Source: Metellina segmentata (lineage: Eukaryota; Arthropoda; Arachnida; Araneae; Tetragnathidae). Taken from it: DNA of 64,000 bases. Made by a program: the position numbers and the translations under genes. Of the stretch, positions 34,737 through 46,933 are shown piece by piece (within the stretch, counting starts at the first letter, position 1; the number at the start of each line of letters is the position of its first letter). Where the stretch lies: positions 59,025,981 through 59,089,980 of the forward strand of contig OX375875.1 of assembly GCA_947359465.1 (NCBI GenBank), in the 5' to 3' direction. Below the pieces are notes generated by a model that had not been told where the DNA came from, did not search any database, and was given only the letters and a program-made list of their open reading frames with translations.

Positions 34737-35390
34737 TTAGTACTGACTACTGGAGAACTGTAATGGATGAGACAACCAATGACCACTTGTCAAGTGTAAC
34801 TGACTACTATGTCGGAGCATAGCTTTATATACGAGCATTTTGTTGTGTGTTGATAATTTCGAGTTGCTAGCAATGAGGCGGGGAAAAATATTACGAGGGT
34901 CCAGGAACTTAGATTTAAGGGAGGAGGTATGCATATTCCAAGAGGCTGTTTTACGTGACACAGAAGTATGTGAAAACTGGGGAAAACCTTTCCAAATAAT
35001 TGATTAGGGAGATACAGGTTTCGTTTCATGACCTCTTGGCATTTGTCAACATTGATTGATGTTCCAATCAATAAGCCATGACTCAAGTGAATGAAGGTAG
35101 CACGTAAGTGTTTTTCAAATGTTTGTAAGATTGTTATTTTTTGCCAATATCGTAGTATCATCTGCAAACATACAGAGGAGCGCTGAGGTATATCGTTCAC
35201 GTACAGATTGAATAATTTGATCCAAAAATGGAGCCCTGTGGGGAAATGGCCTGAATGGCACGACGTGTGGCAAGTGGTTAGTTTATGCGAACAACAAATT
35301 GCCTACTTGTCAAGTAAGAATGTTTGAGGTGTATAAGTGAGGCAAAGAAGCCGAATGTAATAAATTCATACAATACTTATCTGGTTCCTC
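34737..35390 (-). mobile_element. LINE reverse transcriptase relic (jockey-like)
   Basis: Minus-strand translation, crossing several frames, gives the RT order: QFVVRIN (about 35290), QAISPQGSIFG (about 35240), LFNLYVNDIPQ (about 35190), FADDTTILAKN around the catalytic Asp pair (about 35165-35135), NVDKCQEVM (about 35030) and HNKMLVYKAMLR (about 34830). The frame carrying FADD differs from that of the surrounding open frame, so this copy is broken by frameshifts. Only the palm and thumb part remains. It follows a SINE on its left. Confidence 0.8.
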
Positions 35391-36222
35391 AACAAACTTT
35401 TTAGCTTTGAATGTGTAGCTTTTTGAGATAAGGTTCTTGATGCTACAGTGAATGCTGAAAATGCTGTAAATTCAATAATTTCACCCTTGTGCCTTATGTT
35501 ATTTGTTTTCTTAATATGGCTTTGATACTTCTTGTCCTTCGTTAAGTTGCATTTTCGATGGCCAGCAATGTATTTACATTGTCTAATGTACTGTGACAAG
35601 AGGTTACGGTTTTTAAAAACGTAACAAAATTTTCCTTTTCCCGAGTTAAACTTGCTTTTAACTTTTCAATTGAATTAACGTATAACAATATAATACGGAA
35701 GCATTCACAAAGACCGTGATATATTATTGGAGCTTGACAACTAATAAGTATGGAGAGAGAAGTGCGAAACTGGTTTAATTTATTTCATTTGGCAAAAATG
35801 CTAGACCGATCTTGATGTTTTTCGTTTCGTCGTTTTTTTCGTCCTTGACTGCTCGTTCAGTTAATTTATTTCTTCGCAGCTCTTTTCATCTTGGCACAGA
35901 ATTAGGTTACACTTTACAAAGATGGGTTTTTCTTCTGAAATATATATTTTTTTATATTATATGGTTTTATTTACAGATAATATTTGTTAAACTTTAACTA
36001 AAAATTACTGAAATTTAAAATCTAATACAAATTTTGTTTTCGTAAAACTAAATCTTTACCGGATTAGCTTATTTAAATGCGAAATAATCCCATACAATCT
36101 AAATTTTGTAGAAAGAGATGAAGAGATACTCGCCATTATTATCACACCTTTATTTAAAAAATTAAATGTGTTAAAGAATCAATATTAAACTGAACTTTTT
36201 AATGTATAACCTCGACTTATAA
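35391..36222. other. Non-coding DNA
   Basis: No recognised gene. The open frame at 35366-35599 (minus) has no supported motif. Confidence 0.45.
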
Positions 36223-36511
36223 CATCGATTTTCAACCGGTGTGCCGCAAGAATGGCACTTACTTTACATTGGTACCTTACAAATTGTGAAAGTTTAAATT
36301 GTGTTAGATTTATTTTATTTCAACGGTTTAGTTTTTAACTTTTGATAGCATTCATGAATTTTCCTAGCAATACCAGTATTTTTGATAACACTTTTAAATA
36401 ATACCCGTATAAATATTTTTGAATATTTTTTTACAAAGTTTCACAAAACTGTTTCAAAATTAAAGAAAAGCCACTTTGTGTCATGAAATGAAAATAGGTT
36501 GAAGATCGCTG
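36223..36511. mobile_element. hAT MITE
   Basis: Ends CATCGATTTTCAACCGGTGT at the left and the reverse of CAGCGATCTTCAACCTATTT at the right. Flanks ACTTATAA (36215-36222) and GTTTATAA (36512-36519) agree at six of eight positions, as expected of an aged 8-bp hAT duplication. 289 bp, non-coding. Confidence 0.75.
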
Positions 36512-36823
36512 GTTTATAAGATGTGTAAGGAGGATGAGAAAAAAATAAGATAATTTGAATGACTTTTTTCCTTGATCGGTTTTGTCAAGTTTCTATTTCA
36601 ATTAAAGTAAATTTCTTTTTGATTTCTTTCATGGTTCACTTGCAAGTTTACTTTGCACCATATGTGATCACTGATGAATTATTTGACGATAAATAACATT
36701 TCAGGATTTAAAGTATTACAAAAATCCTGTTTTCTACCACTGAACATTCTAACGTTTAAAATGAATTGTTCGCAGCCGTGACATGACGAGGAAAGTTGAG
36801 TTCCTCGTGTTCAAATAGCTATA

Positions 36824-37552
36824 CAGGGTTATTCAAAATGAATCATTCGATTTCAAAATTCCATATTTTCAAAATTAAACGACACAGATTGATAAGTAAT
36901 ACATGAATACAAAGGGAAAATATGGAAGCTTTGTATTGTGAAGAATAGATGGCGTTCGTGTGTTCTTCGTGAAGGACGAAAGCTGTATTTGCGGAAAAAA
37001 CAGTCATTGGCAGTACCTATTTGGATTTGTTGCAAATCTGGCCTTTCCCATAGAGAGATAAAAGGAAGATATCTCCAACTTCCTTTTCCAACAAGATGGG
37101 GCACCACCCCACCGGGCTACAGAGGTTCGTCGTTTCATTAACACGGAGCTACCTCGAAGTTGGATCGGTCGTAGTGGACCAGATGAATTGATGTTACACA
37201 GGTGGCCACCTAGGTCACCTGACCAAATGCGATTTCTTCCTTTGGTAGTTTGTAAGAGCTAAAGTGTATGTGCCACCATTACCCACAAATTTATGTGAAC
37301 TTAAAACTATGGATTTCTGCTGCTGTACAATCAATTACCACTGACACTTTACAACGTGTTTGGCAGGAATTTACACACCGTCTTGTAAATAAAGTAAGTT
37401 AAAGTACGTGTAACTAAAGGAAGTTATATCGGACGCTTATAAAAAATAACTTCCATATTTTTCCTTTGTATTCATGTATTACTTATCATTCTGTGTCGTT
37501 TATTTATGAAAATATAGCATTTTGAAATCGGATGTTTAATTTTGAATATCTG
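36824..37552 (+). mobile_element. Tc1/mariner-superfamily element with very long terminal repeats
   Basis: Begins CAGGGTTATTCAAAATGAAT after a TA. About 107 bp at the left (36824-36930) pairs with 37446-37552 in reverse with few mismatches. Between them is a plus-strand transposase relic reading QQDGAPPH (second Asp), WIGRSGPDEL and RSPDQM (decayed third-acid region), with stops afterwards. The N-terminal half, including the first Asp, is deleted. The long terminal repeats are unusual for a classical mariner. Confidence 0.75.
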
Positions 37553-39354
37553 CATATTAAATGGTATGGGTGAAGTGGGATAATTTATAAGAATGCGTAA
37601 TTCACTCCAAATATCTTAAATTTCTAATGTAACGCTGTTAAGTAGTTATATATGCTCTAATATGAATAAATAATAAAACACTTTCGTGGAAAGTGTAGAA
37701 ATACGTATCGATTTATAACTTCATTTATTCATATCAACTTTCAAAACGTAAAGCTTGGAGATATTTTGCCACTGCAATAACAGCTTCCACGTTTTTCTCC
37801 GTTGTTCCGCCGATATTGAACTATTTATACGTTGGTTACATTGTTATCTTAAGTACTCGAAATATTTTAAGTTGATCGAGATGAGATTAAAAGATAGATC
37901 AACAATCAAAGTTCGCTGTTCAGCAAAATGTTTTAAAGAGAAAATATTTAGTGCTGATCAAGTGAAAATTTTTACTAACAATAGCAAAGGTGACTTTCCT
38001 GATTAAAGAAAGTCTTGTTGCCTTAGTGATTAGCGATTTTGTGCTTGAGAAATTTCACCTGCGATTAGTTTTTGTATATGTCTGAAAGGTACAAAAGGCA
38101 CTCAAATCAAGCTTATAAATAGATAGTAGGCAAACATAATACTAAATCATCCAGTGATGACATAAAGATCTTTATATTAAATCTTTCTCAAAACAATAGC
38201 GATTTGAATATTGTACTATAAACTTTCGTATATCCACTACCTTTCAGTCATCGAAACTTGCTGCTAAAATGTTTGCGTGTTTTCAGACCCATGTTGCAAT
38301 AAAAACGATCACTAAAAGATTTTAGGAAGTCAATTCGATTATGATGCAGCAAGTATCTTGGAATCAGCTAAGCCCATCACTCACGCTGAAAGTTTCTCTG
38401 TTTGAGAACTGTTCCTGAACATAATACGAGTGTTATTAAATCAACAGAATAAACCAAAAAAGGGAAATCAATTTCTACAGAAGAAAATGTCAATAAGGAA
38501 TGTCGTAAGAATGCTCTAATCACGAATCATACGACATTCATGAGTCGTGATTAGAGCATATGACCAAACTAGCCATAATATGTTAGGCTGGATACACAAG
38601 ATAAATTCTTTCTTTTTTGAGGCGTCTGTTAGACGGAATTTTAAAAATGTTAAAAAATAAGGAAACAAACAATTAAATAATTACTTTTGCATTTGAACAA
38701 AAAAGCATATTTTCAATTTGCGGTAAATTTATTTCTGACCTGAATACCATGCAACAGTCGTGTGAACATTCTGTTGTCTTTTACTTTTTCTCCGTTTGCA
38801 TTTACGCGTTACTGTGCTACACACTATTTCGGATAATTGGGAGTTCACTGAATTGCTTTAAATTGCAACTATCACGATACCAGTCCTTTGATTTAAAGAA
38901 ATTTACACATTATTTGAGTTATCTACTTTTGAGCAGATTATGCCGATTTAAATCAAATTTTTTTAATTAATAAAAAGCATTGATTAAAACATAAATTTTA
39001 AATGGTATTTCATTTGTTAAAGTTTAATAATGTTGATAATAAAATAATCTGAAAAAAAGAAGGATGTGTGTTATTGAATTCAAAGGACTAAAAAAATTGC
39101 TTGTGATCAAGCTTGCCTGGTACACTCCATGAAAAATCAGTACACCTTTTTTCTTCTGAAAATCATCTTTCCTCTTAATGATAAACTGTATAATGGAAAT
39201 ATCAGTAATCTGTAAAGATCAGTATGACCATACCGAACTATTGACTATGGTTTGCTGCAAAACTCTGTGGATAAAACTTATTTTTAAGTACATATTTAAA
39301 AGATACTGTGTTGTAAAATGCTTTGATTTTTCAAAATTTTATATTATACTATTA
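37553..39354. other. Non-coding DNA
   Basis: No gene recognised. A local perfect inverted repeat, ATGCTCTAATCACGA...TCGTGATTAGAGCAT, lies at about 38511-38560. Otherwise AT-rich. Confidence 0.45.
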
Positions 39355-39999
39355 CTAGGGGGCCCGCCCCCTGCTCGCTAACGCTCGCCAACCCCCGGAG
39401 GATTGCTTCGCAATTCTCATTGGTTCGCTGCGCGAACCTATGCTCGCTTCGCTCGCATCAATGAAGACACGTGTCCTAGCAGAAGGGATTGATTACAAAA
39501 TGTATTCCAAAAAAAATATTTTTCAAATCTAAATTTGTTGTATTACATAAAAGATATATACAGTACCTCTGGAATCGGAATTTAAATGAAAACTTTGAGC
39601 AAATTTTTACTCGCAATGTGAGCGCTGCTTTGGAAATTGAATACCCAGCATGCTGTTTGTGTGTACATTTCATCAGTACTCGAGCCACCCATACACTTTT
39701 TGACTGAGTTTGTTGTCGAAAGTTGTAGTGCACGCGTCTTGTTGTATTATAATTGTTAGCCTTGAAAAGGACCGTTTTTTAAATAGCCCTGAAAAGATCC
39801 TCCGCTTTCTTAGATTTCTATTACAAACCGCAACAGCTCGTCTAAAATTCATTTTTTTCAATAAAATTTCATCCGATAACGCTATAGATTCAAATGACTC
39901 GCGAGGCTCCTAGTAAACAAACAATCGCACAATGTTGCCAAAACGCGGTAACAAATAACGTCTTTTTTGCGTGCCACGTAAGAGAAATATATATATAGA
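39355..39999 (-). mobile_element. Non-autonomous Helitron family B, copy 2
   Basis: Minus strand: TCTATATATATATTTCTCTT at 39999 down to GGGCCCCCTAG at 39355, again between A and T. Near-identical GC-rich palindromes at the 3' end and shared internal blocks (AAAGGACCGTTTTTTAAATxG; AAAACGCG) with copy 1. No Rep/helicase. Confidence 0.85.
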
Positions 40000-41559
40000 T
40001 AGTTGTTTCTTTTTGTCTCCTTTTAATCTGGATTTTCAGTATTATCTGTTTGCATTATAGAATGAAATTCTAATGAACGGATCATGACAATAAACCATGC
40101 CCCGTGATTAATCTTAAAAACTTTTTTTAAACTAGTATTAATATTCGGAATATGTATTTCATGTTTATATTTTTCTAAAATCTATTTTTAAAAGTATACT
40201 TTTTTATCTCCTCCACCCTCTCCTCTTCTCTTTCACTGTGAAAATCGAAAGTGTAAAAAGTTTACTTTACTGGATTTTCTAAACCCCTTATACTGTATTA
40301 AAGTGAAGTATAATTGTATTCTGGAAACTACCATAGTTTGCATGCCTAAAATATTGCAAATTTGAGGTCAAAAGACAAAAAAAAAAATTATTTTTAGAAA
40401 TTATTATTTTTTTATTCCCTGGTTTTGAGACATGCTAGTTAAAAAAAGATTATCGTCAATTTTAACACGTTTAATAATTTTACAATTATTTTAATTCACA
40501 TTACTTTTTAAACCTTTCTTGATGCGTTTAATGTATTTACGTTTTCTTCATCGACACTTGCAATTAGAATATTCTCAAGCGTCTAAACTGTTGACATAGA
40601 CCATAAATTGCATTTCTGTTAGTGAAATAGTATTGATAGTGGTACTGCAGAGAACAGCTCTAGGATCTTGAGCTCTCATAATTATTGGTTTCTGATTTTT
40701 AAAATATATATTACATATTATTTTCTGAATTCATTTTATAACAATAATTTAATGGCATGTTTGATATTCATTACCAAAATATAAAGGAATGATTATAGAC
40801 ATTGTTGTCCTACGGTCATTCAACCATCTCACACTTCTACATATCGTATCAATGACACAAAAATAAAGAATGAATTTCTAGAAACAGGTTTGAATAACTT
40901 GCTTAAAACTGTTTACTATTGTACACTCTACACTGGTTCATTAAATTAGATCAATTAAGATGTCCCACTGGTTACGGTAATATTTTTATGTTTGATGTCC
41001 ACCTCTTAACAAGGGGACTAAAGATTTTATAAATATATAGATATTGTAGCGTTGCGTCCTAGGGGTCCTACCTCCTGTGCCACTCTAATTTTTTATGAAT
41101 GCCCCCTCCCCCGACACATACATTACAAATATACCTATAGTTTTGGCAATAGTTGGTTGATTCGGTTTATCTTTATTTGATTGTTTTCGCAGCAAAAAAA
41201 TAAATAAAATAACAGTGAACGAAATATGTGTAAACAAATATGGTTGTAAATATTGGTTTTTCGGTTATAATTTTTTATAAAATATTTCGCCAAACACAAG
41301 ACTAAGACCGTCAAGTAATGGACATATACCATGAAAGTTACCGACAGAAGATATCCACACCTAGGTAAGTTACAGGAATGACTTGTGCCACCTACAACTC
41401 GCAGGATTGTAGTAATTTATATTATTAAACTGTACCATGTATGAAACAACCACTTTAACCTGTCCCCCACCCCCAATAATTTCCCCAATCTAACTCCCCT
41501 GCTTGTTAACCAAACCGCTTTAAAAACGTGATTAATATCTCAACCGCTTAATAAATTCC
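40000..41559. other. Non-coding DNA upstream of the PITP gene
   Basis: AT-rich and without recognised genes. The last 150 bp become C-rich towards the promoter. Confidence 0.5.
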
Positions 41560-41924
41560 CTTTTTAACTGCGGGCCCCGTCGGAAATAAAATCCTACGCT
41601 ACTGCCTGTTGACAACTCGGGAAAGGGGAAAAAAAGTGCGCGGAATGTCAACACCGAATCGACCCGTTGCCGGACTGTTGAGTCTCGGCGCGGGACCGAT
41701 CCTCCGCGCATCCCTCCGCGCTGTCGCGGCTCTGCGTGCTCCCTCCGAGCATCCAAGATGGCGCTGACTTCTGTTGCCCGGCGGACGGTGTCCATCGATC
41801 ATGAGAAATAGTTTCCCCCGATGAATGAATTCCTCGAAGGCCGGCCCCTCAAGTTTTCGCCCCCGACAACCTTTTCTCGCGTAACGAGCTCTTGACCTTT
41901 AGGACGGTTTCCTTCTCCGTCTTG
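41560..41924 (+). promoter_or_regulatory. CpG-island promoter and non-coding exon 1 of the rdgB/PITPNM-like gene
   Basis: About 360 bp stand out as GC- and CpG-rich in otherwise AT-rich DNA. The stretch contains CCAAGATGGCGCTGAC (41753-41768), a YY1-type site often found just downstream of transcription starts. It ends at a strong donor, CTTG|GTAAGT, at 41924-41925. An acceptor 2.2 kb further on joins it to the exon holding the PITP start codon. I infer that transcription begins around 41650-41755. The minus-strand open frames across the island (41532-41802) are by-products of GC-rich sequence. Confidence 0.7.
41758..41811 (+). other. Upstream ORF 1 (17 codons) in the PITP leader
   Basis: The ATG embedded in the YY1-type motif has good context (AAG ATG G) and opens MALTSVARRTVSIDHEK then a stop. 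If the exon is transcribed from upstream of 41758, this ORF precedes the main start. A second one of 24 codons begins at 41821. Confidence 0.45.
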
Positions 41925-44163
41925 GTAAGTGTTGGGATGACCGGGTGGTGTGCGGGGAGCCTGTTCTTCATGAGAGTTCCGTGTTGTGTGAATGAGGAAA
42001 TAATACTGTTTATTGAAGGTGTGTGATCCGTTCTCTGGCTTCACTTACTGTTTTATTTCAGTGGAAGAAAACAAGGCTGTGTATCTGCTTTTCTCTAATA
42101 GGCCGCTCTCGGAGAAAATATCGAGAATTTGTGTTTTTAGATTTTTCGTATCGAAGTGACATGCTAAAATGTTTTTTTTGTTTATTAAAAGCATGTATCT
42201 CACTTGTGCATTACATAAACGTATCAAATTAAAGACCCGAGTGTTTTATTTATTGCTCAATTTTGTCAACAGTACGTGATTCGTCACGTAAAATGTATTA
42301 TTTTATTCCTTTCGTTTCGTACGTGGATGAAGTTAAGACTATTGACATTCCTATTTTGTCTTAACATACTTAAAAATCATAAATGTCGGATGTGAACGGT
42401 AGTTTTAATGCTATAAGTTAACATAACATCTACCTTGGCAATAAATATAAATGTATTTTTTAAATTATTATTTTTTAACTTTAGGGTATTCCTGATTTTT
42501 CTAAATGACCCTTTTACATGAAGGTTACATATCCTTTGGTGTCAATGGTGTTTTGCGAAAAATGACTGTCCACTTTAAAAATTTAAATCATATTTTCCCG
42601 GAAGATTATTCTCAAATGTATTGTTAATCATGATAGACGTTGCTACAGTTTTATAATTTTCAGTGGTACGAAGGCTATACTATGTAACTAATTTCTATGT
42701 TTTCAAATTATATATGCTGTTATGTACGTATATTATCAATACAAACACGAAATTAAGACATCAAATTGTTTAGCAATTTTAGGAACTCGAATTGATTTCA
42801 TACTCTTATGTCTCTAAATTTGTACCATTACATAACAATTGCAATTATTACCGAGTTTGATTTTTACTTCTACGGTACCACTTTTTAGTGCCTTTTACTT
42901 AAATTTACATAACATCAATTATTGTTGTAATATCGAAAGACTTTTTACTTTATTAACTTATTAATTAACATTCGAAGTAGTTCTATGTTTTCTTTGAACA
43001 GAAAGTAAAGAGTTTTCTTGGCGTTGTGACCATAAAAGTGACTAAAATAACGTAATCAAGGCTTTGAAAATTTGATGAACCTAGGATATAAGTTACTAGC
43101 CTAATTTTATAAAAGTTTGCTTTTTGATACTATTTAATATGCTTCTATTAATTATTATGCTAATATTAATTAAGGACGGGATAAGTTGCTTTTGGGTAGT
43201 TTTTACTTACATAAGTTTATTTTCATATTGGTATTCTAGAACCGAATTTATGCATTTTTATGTTTTGAAAATGGAAATATATCTTCATTTATAAAATATA
43301 TTGAAATATGTTTTAAATATTTAATACTCTATTTATGTGGTCATTAAAATCATTCATGATTAACTGTTCTTTTTCCCTGTTTTAGTACTAATAATTGAAT
43401 TGTGTTTCGTTTTATAAATGACCGATTAAAATATGAAATGTGAAAAAGCGATTGATACTTTACTGTATGGATACTTATAAATCACTGGCGTGCCATTAAT
43501 TAAAAACTTATATTCTAAAATGTGAAAATACTTTGCAGTGGGAGTTTCTTTTTACTTATTTTAGTGTTTCAATTCAGGCTTAATTTATCATGGTTTCACG
43601 TTTTATACATTGTTAATGAATTTTTTTTGAATGATTATAAACAAATGGTGGGGGTGGTTCAGCATTTTCTCACAGTAAGTTTGCTAAATAAACATAATGA
43701 ATACGATGAAAACGAAGTTGGTCATTTGATCGCAGAAAAGCGAAATATTTAACCAAATATTATTTAATCGCTTAATGTCATTACCAAACTAAAAATATTC
43801 GATGAAGTAATTTTTGCTGCAATCGTCATAATATTTAAACTATCGTAACTGATGGTTTTCGAAAATATGTAGTAGAAAAATTTGAGGATCTAGGTTAAAG
43901 TTCAATTCGATCAGAAACAATTCATTTGATATCTTATGGTTTATCATGTTTTATACTGTTACTAAAAAGATTAAAATCTTTTCAAGTTAAAAACAACCTT
44001 TGAAATAAAATATGTACTTCCATTCCAAAATAAGTAGTAAAATTGTGAAGGAATAATGCTATATACATATCCGTTTACTTACCTTCATTTCTAAGTATTT
44101 AGTAAATATTTCTCTATTTTTCATTTCTTTAAATTTGTGCTAATTTTTCTTTCTGTTTTCTAG
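41925..44163 (+). other. Intron 1 of the rdgB/PITPNM-like gene
   Basis: GTAAGT donor and a pyrimidine-rich acceptor (TTTCTTTCTGTTTTCTAG). The 2.2 kb between is AT-rich and unusually free of recognisable mobile elements compared with the rest of the window. Confidence 0.65.
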
Positions 44164-44306
44164 TGTCCTAGGCAGTCCGGACAAGGGACTTCTGAGAGCA
44201 TGGGCTTGAGTTTGTTTGCCAGAGAAAGATGCTCGTAAAAGAGTATCGTATTCCACTGCCCCTCACCGTTGAGGAGTACAGAGTAGCCCAGCTCTATATG
44301 ATAGCT
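44164..44306 (+). CDS. rdgB: First coding exon of a class II phosphatidylinositol transfer protein (rdgB/PITPNM type)
   Basis: The exon follows a strong acceptor and ends at GCT|GTACGT. Coding starts at ATG 44229 and gives 26 residues before the phase-0 donor, beginning MLVKEYRIPLPLTVEEYR and continuing VAQLYMIA. This is the highly conserved N-terminus of the PITP domain. The IPLPLTVEEYR-V/I-AQLYMIA form is that of rdgB/PITPNM, whereas class I and PITPNC1 proteins read differently after KEYR. Such proteins exchange phosphatidylinositol and phosphatidic acid at ER-plasma membrane contacts, supporting phospholipase C signalling, notably in photoreceptors. The expected continuation (KKSREE-like) is not found in the remaining 19.7 kb, so a long intron follows. 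Residues 44164-44228 are leader. Confidence 0.88.
44200..44238 (+). other. Upstream ORF overlapping the PITP start codon
   Basis: ATG at 44200 opens a 12-codon frame (MGLSLFARERCS) that ends at TAA 44236-44238, overlapping the main ATG (44229) in another frame. Ribosomes starting here would bypass or have to reinitiate for the main frame. Together with the leader ORFs in exon 1 this suggests translational dampening. Confidence 0.5.
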
Positions 44307-45183
44307 GTACGTATATCATTACATCTTTCAAAGTTCAATGTTTCATTAATAATCTGCTCAAATTAATGCTTCGATAAATTCAACTTATAATTACATCAAG
44401 TGTTTATGAGTTGGGCATAGAATCATTTTCTTGGTTTATCGTTCATTGTACTTTACACCTTAAATATTAATTAAACTGCACACTATTAATTTGTATAAGA
44501 CTTATTAGTTTTACTTCTCAAGACTAATTAGTTCTCCCATAGGACACTAAACTTTAAGAGATCCGAACACCTTTCCTCCAATGCTTTTAACATTATGGAC
44601 TGACGCTCTTCAAATCAAGAGGGATGAATATTACAATTATACTACAGGCAGCCAAATGTACTGAATAACTCGATCTGACTCAATGAGTCACATTGCCTCC
44701 ATATCAGGAGACTGCCAACTCCTAGGGGTTAGAACCCCACCCCCTTGAGTCGCCCGATGTTTTTATAACTGTACCCTGCCTTCTGCCACGTGTAATGGAT
44801 AAAATTAAAAATAAATCGACAAAAATATGGATAGTGAATTGCATTAAAGTATGAAAATGCAAATAAAATGGCTGCATTTTACTGAGTCCTTTCCCATGAT
44901 TTCCTCAAGTTGTCTCCACTGAGTCACGCCATTGTTCTTTATACGTGATCGATAGGATCAAAGTCTTGAGGAACGTGTTGGCTAGTCTACAATTGATGTC
45001 CTTGGTCAGAAATGATTACTGCTGTTTGATGAGGTAATTCGTTGTGCTTTGGGCGCAGTTTATCCGTTTTTTGGATCTTGGGCCATAAAACCCAAATCAA
45101 CTAACCTGTTTAAGGGTGTAGAGTTGTCTGAAATGTAATTTTCATTTCCGGTGTTATGTTGTTGAAATGACAACATTCGGGGG
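44307..45183 (+). other. Start of PITP intron 2, with a diverged SINE
   Basis: Intronic. At 44660-44760 there is a tRNA-like stretch with box-B-like GGGGTTAGAACCCC, and at 45080-45110 a tail CCATAAAACCCAAATCAACT like that of the 17766 SINE. The copy is too diverged to delimit. Confidence 0.4.
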
Positions 45184-45551
45184 CAACGGCTCTCAACCTC
45201 TTTCTTCTCATATCCCACATAAACTAATTTTAAAGATTCTGCGACACACTAGAAATATGATTCGCTTATCTGCCAAAAAATAGGTATAGTTTTGATTGAT
45301 TCAAAAAATATTAATTACTTATCTTTTTGTTCCAAAGTGGCTTTCTAAAAATTATTTTTGAAATTATTTATTTTAAATTTAAAAAAAATTATACTCGAAA
45401 TTATTACTGAATTTGAAATTATTTTTGAACACATTTGTCACAAGTTCAAAACTGAACCTTTGAAACAAGATAACTCTTACAGAATTTAAACAGTTTCTCC
45501 ATCCTTAAGGCACATCAGTTGTGTCGCGACACCTGTTAAAAATCGCCTGAT
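45184..45551. mobile_element. Probable hAT MITE
   Basis: Left end CAACGGCTCTCAACCTCTTT and right end GACACCTGTTAAAAATCGCC then TG resemble the common CAGCGGTTCTCAACC-type hAT termini. Target duplications are not recognisable. Confidence 0.5.
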
Positions 45552-46933
45552 CTGGATCAGGGCATTGAGTTACTTCAACGACTTTATAGTAAAATCGTTC
45601 ACGCCATTCATCGTCCCATTTTCCTGCACAAATAGCTCTTGCATCATTTTCTTTACTGGGGAGAAGCTTTTATAGACGTTTATTAGTCCACTAGGTCGTC
45701 AGGCAAACCCACAGTTTTCGTCCACTAGAGAAATTATAATAGGTTTATTATTAATGTTTGACATGAATTGAACTTCCTAAAATGTTTTACGAGTTTCTAC
45801 AATTGAAAACCATTATGTTAGATCACTTAAATACTGCTTATGTGAAAAAATCCTTGGGTGAAGGGATTTCCGATGATGTCTTGCGGAAATGTCAAAACGT
45901 CAGAATTCGAAAGCTTCAACTACCGGTCTCTTTACGAAGAAACTTTTTAATTTCGAAAAACCATCAGATATGTCCATCTGAGGTTTGAATCCTTCTATAC
46001 ATGCATAAAGTTCCAAGGATACCTATTATTTAAAGTGCACTATGGCAATTTAGACGTGTTCCGGGTTTTTTTCGAACACCCCAGGACTACTGAGAGGTGA
46101 TTACTGATTAGACTTCGTCCTACCCATCCCAGTTTGTACAGCGTGTGTGTAATTTGGAGCCATTTTCAGGCATGACTTCTGGTGAAACGAGAGTAAATTG
46201 TATGTACCTTTATCGCCCAAAACATTCTGCGGTGTCCTGATACAACAATCGTCCTATGTTTTGGTGTGACAGGGTAAGAAGGAACGAATATTGTTAAAGT
46301 AGTTACTATTCGTTAAAGATAATAGATATCACATAGCAGAAAATCAGAGGATCAGTGAATATAATTCTCATCCACTGAATAAAGCTCAAAGTGGTTTTTT
46401 AGTATTGGGAAAATAAATTGTTCAGAACGCACTGTAGACCTTAATGGTCCCTCTCGATTTTTTTTCTTGCCTTTAATATTTAGTTTAATACATTGCCGCC
46501 ATTCATCTCGGCGTCCAATTATAATTTTCAGATTTCATTAATCTAGCCTGTCACCGTTGTGAGGAGGATATTATCTGGGTGCTCCCGAAAGAATTTATCA
46601 ATAGAAAAGACGTTAGTCTTCAAGGAGACATGTAGAAACGTATTTATGTGCATCGCCAATCACTACTATCTTGAAATAAGATTGCATGCCACATGGGTCT
46701 TAAAATTAAACCAAACCATAACCTAAACTCTAAGCATGTACGTTACAATTATTACACATTTCTTGGTTGGTTTCTTAATTACTATATACAATAACAAGAC
46801 CTTATTTTCAGTGGTGAGCTTCCCGAATGTATGAACTTTTGGGCTATATTTTTCAAGACTATTACATCAATGTCTTTTTTAATAACTATTCAAATATGAT
46901 GGGGTAATGCTGATCTGTAACCATATGGAAAAA
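45552..46933. other. Intronic non-coding DNA
   Basis: No exon, SINE or transposon end identified. The open frame at 45782-45988 carries no motif and does not continue the PITP domain. Confidence 0.5.

Noticed and set aside
41532..41802. Overlapping minus-strand open frames of 67-87 codons across the GC-rich island
   Set aside because: They are arginine- and glycine-rich by-products of CpG-island composition, antisense to the inferred exon 1, with no motif.
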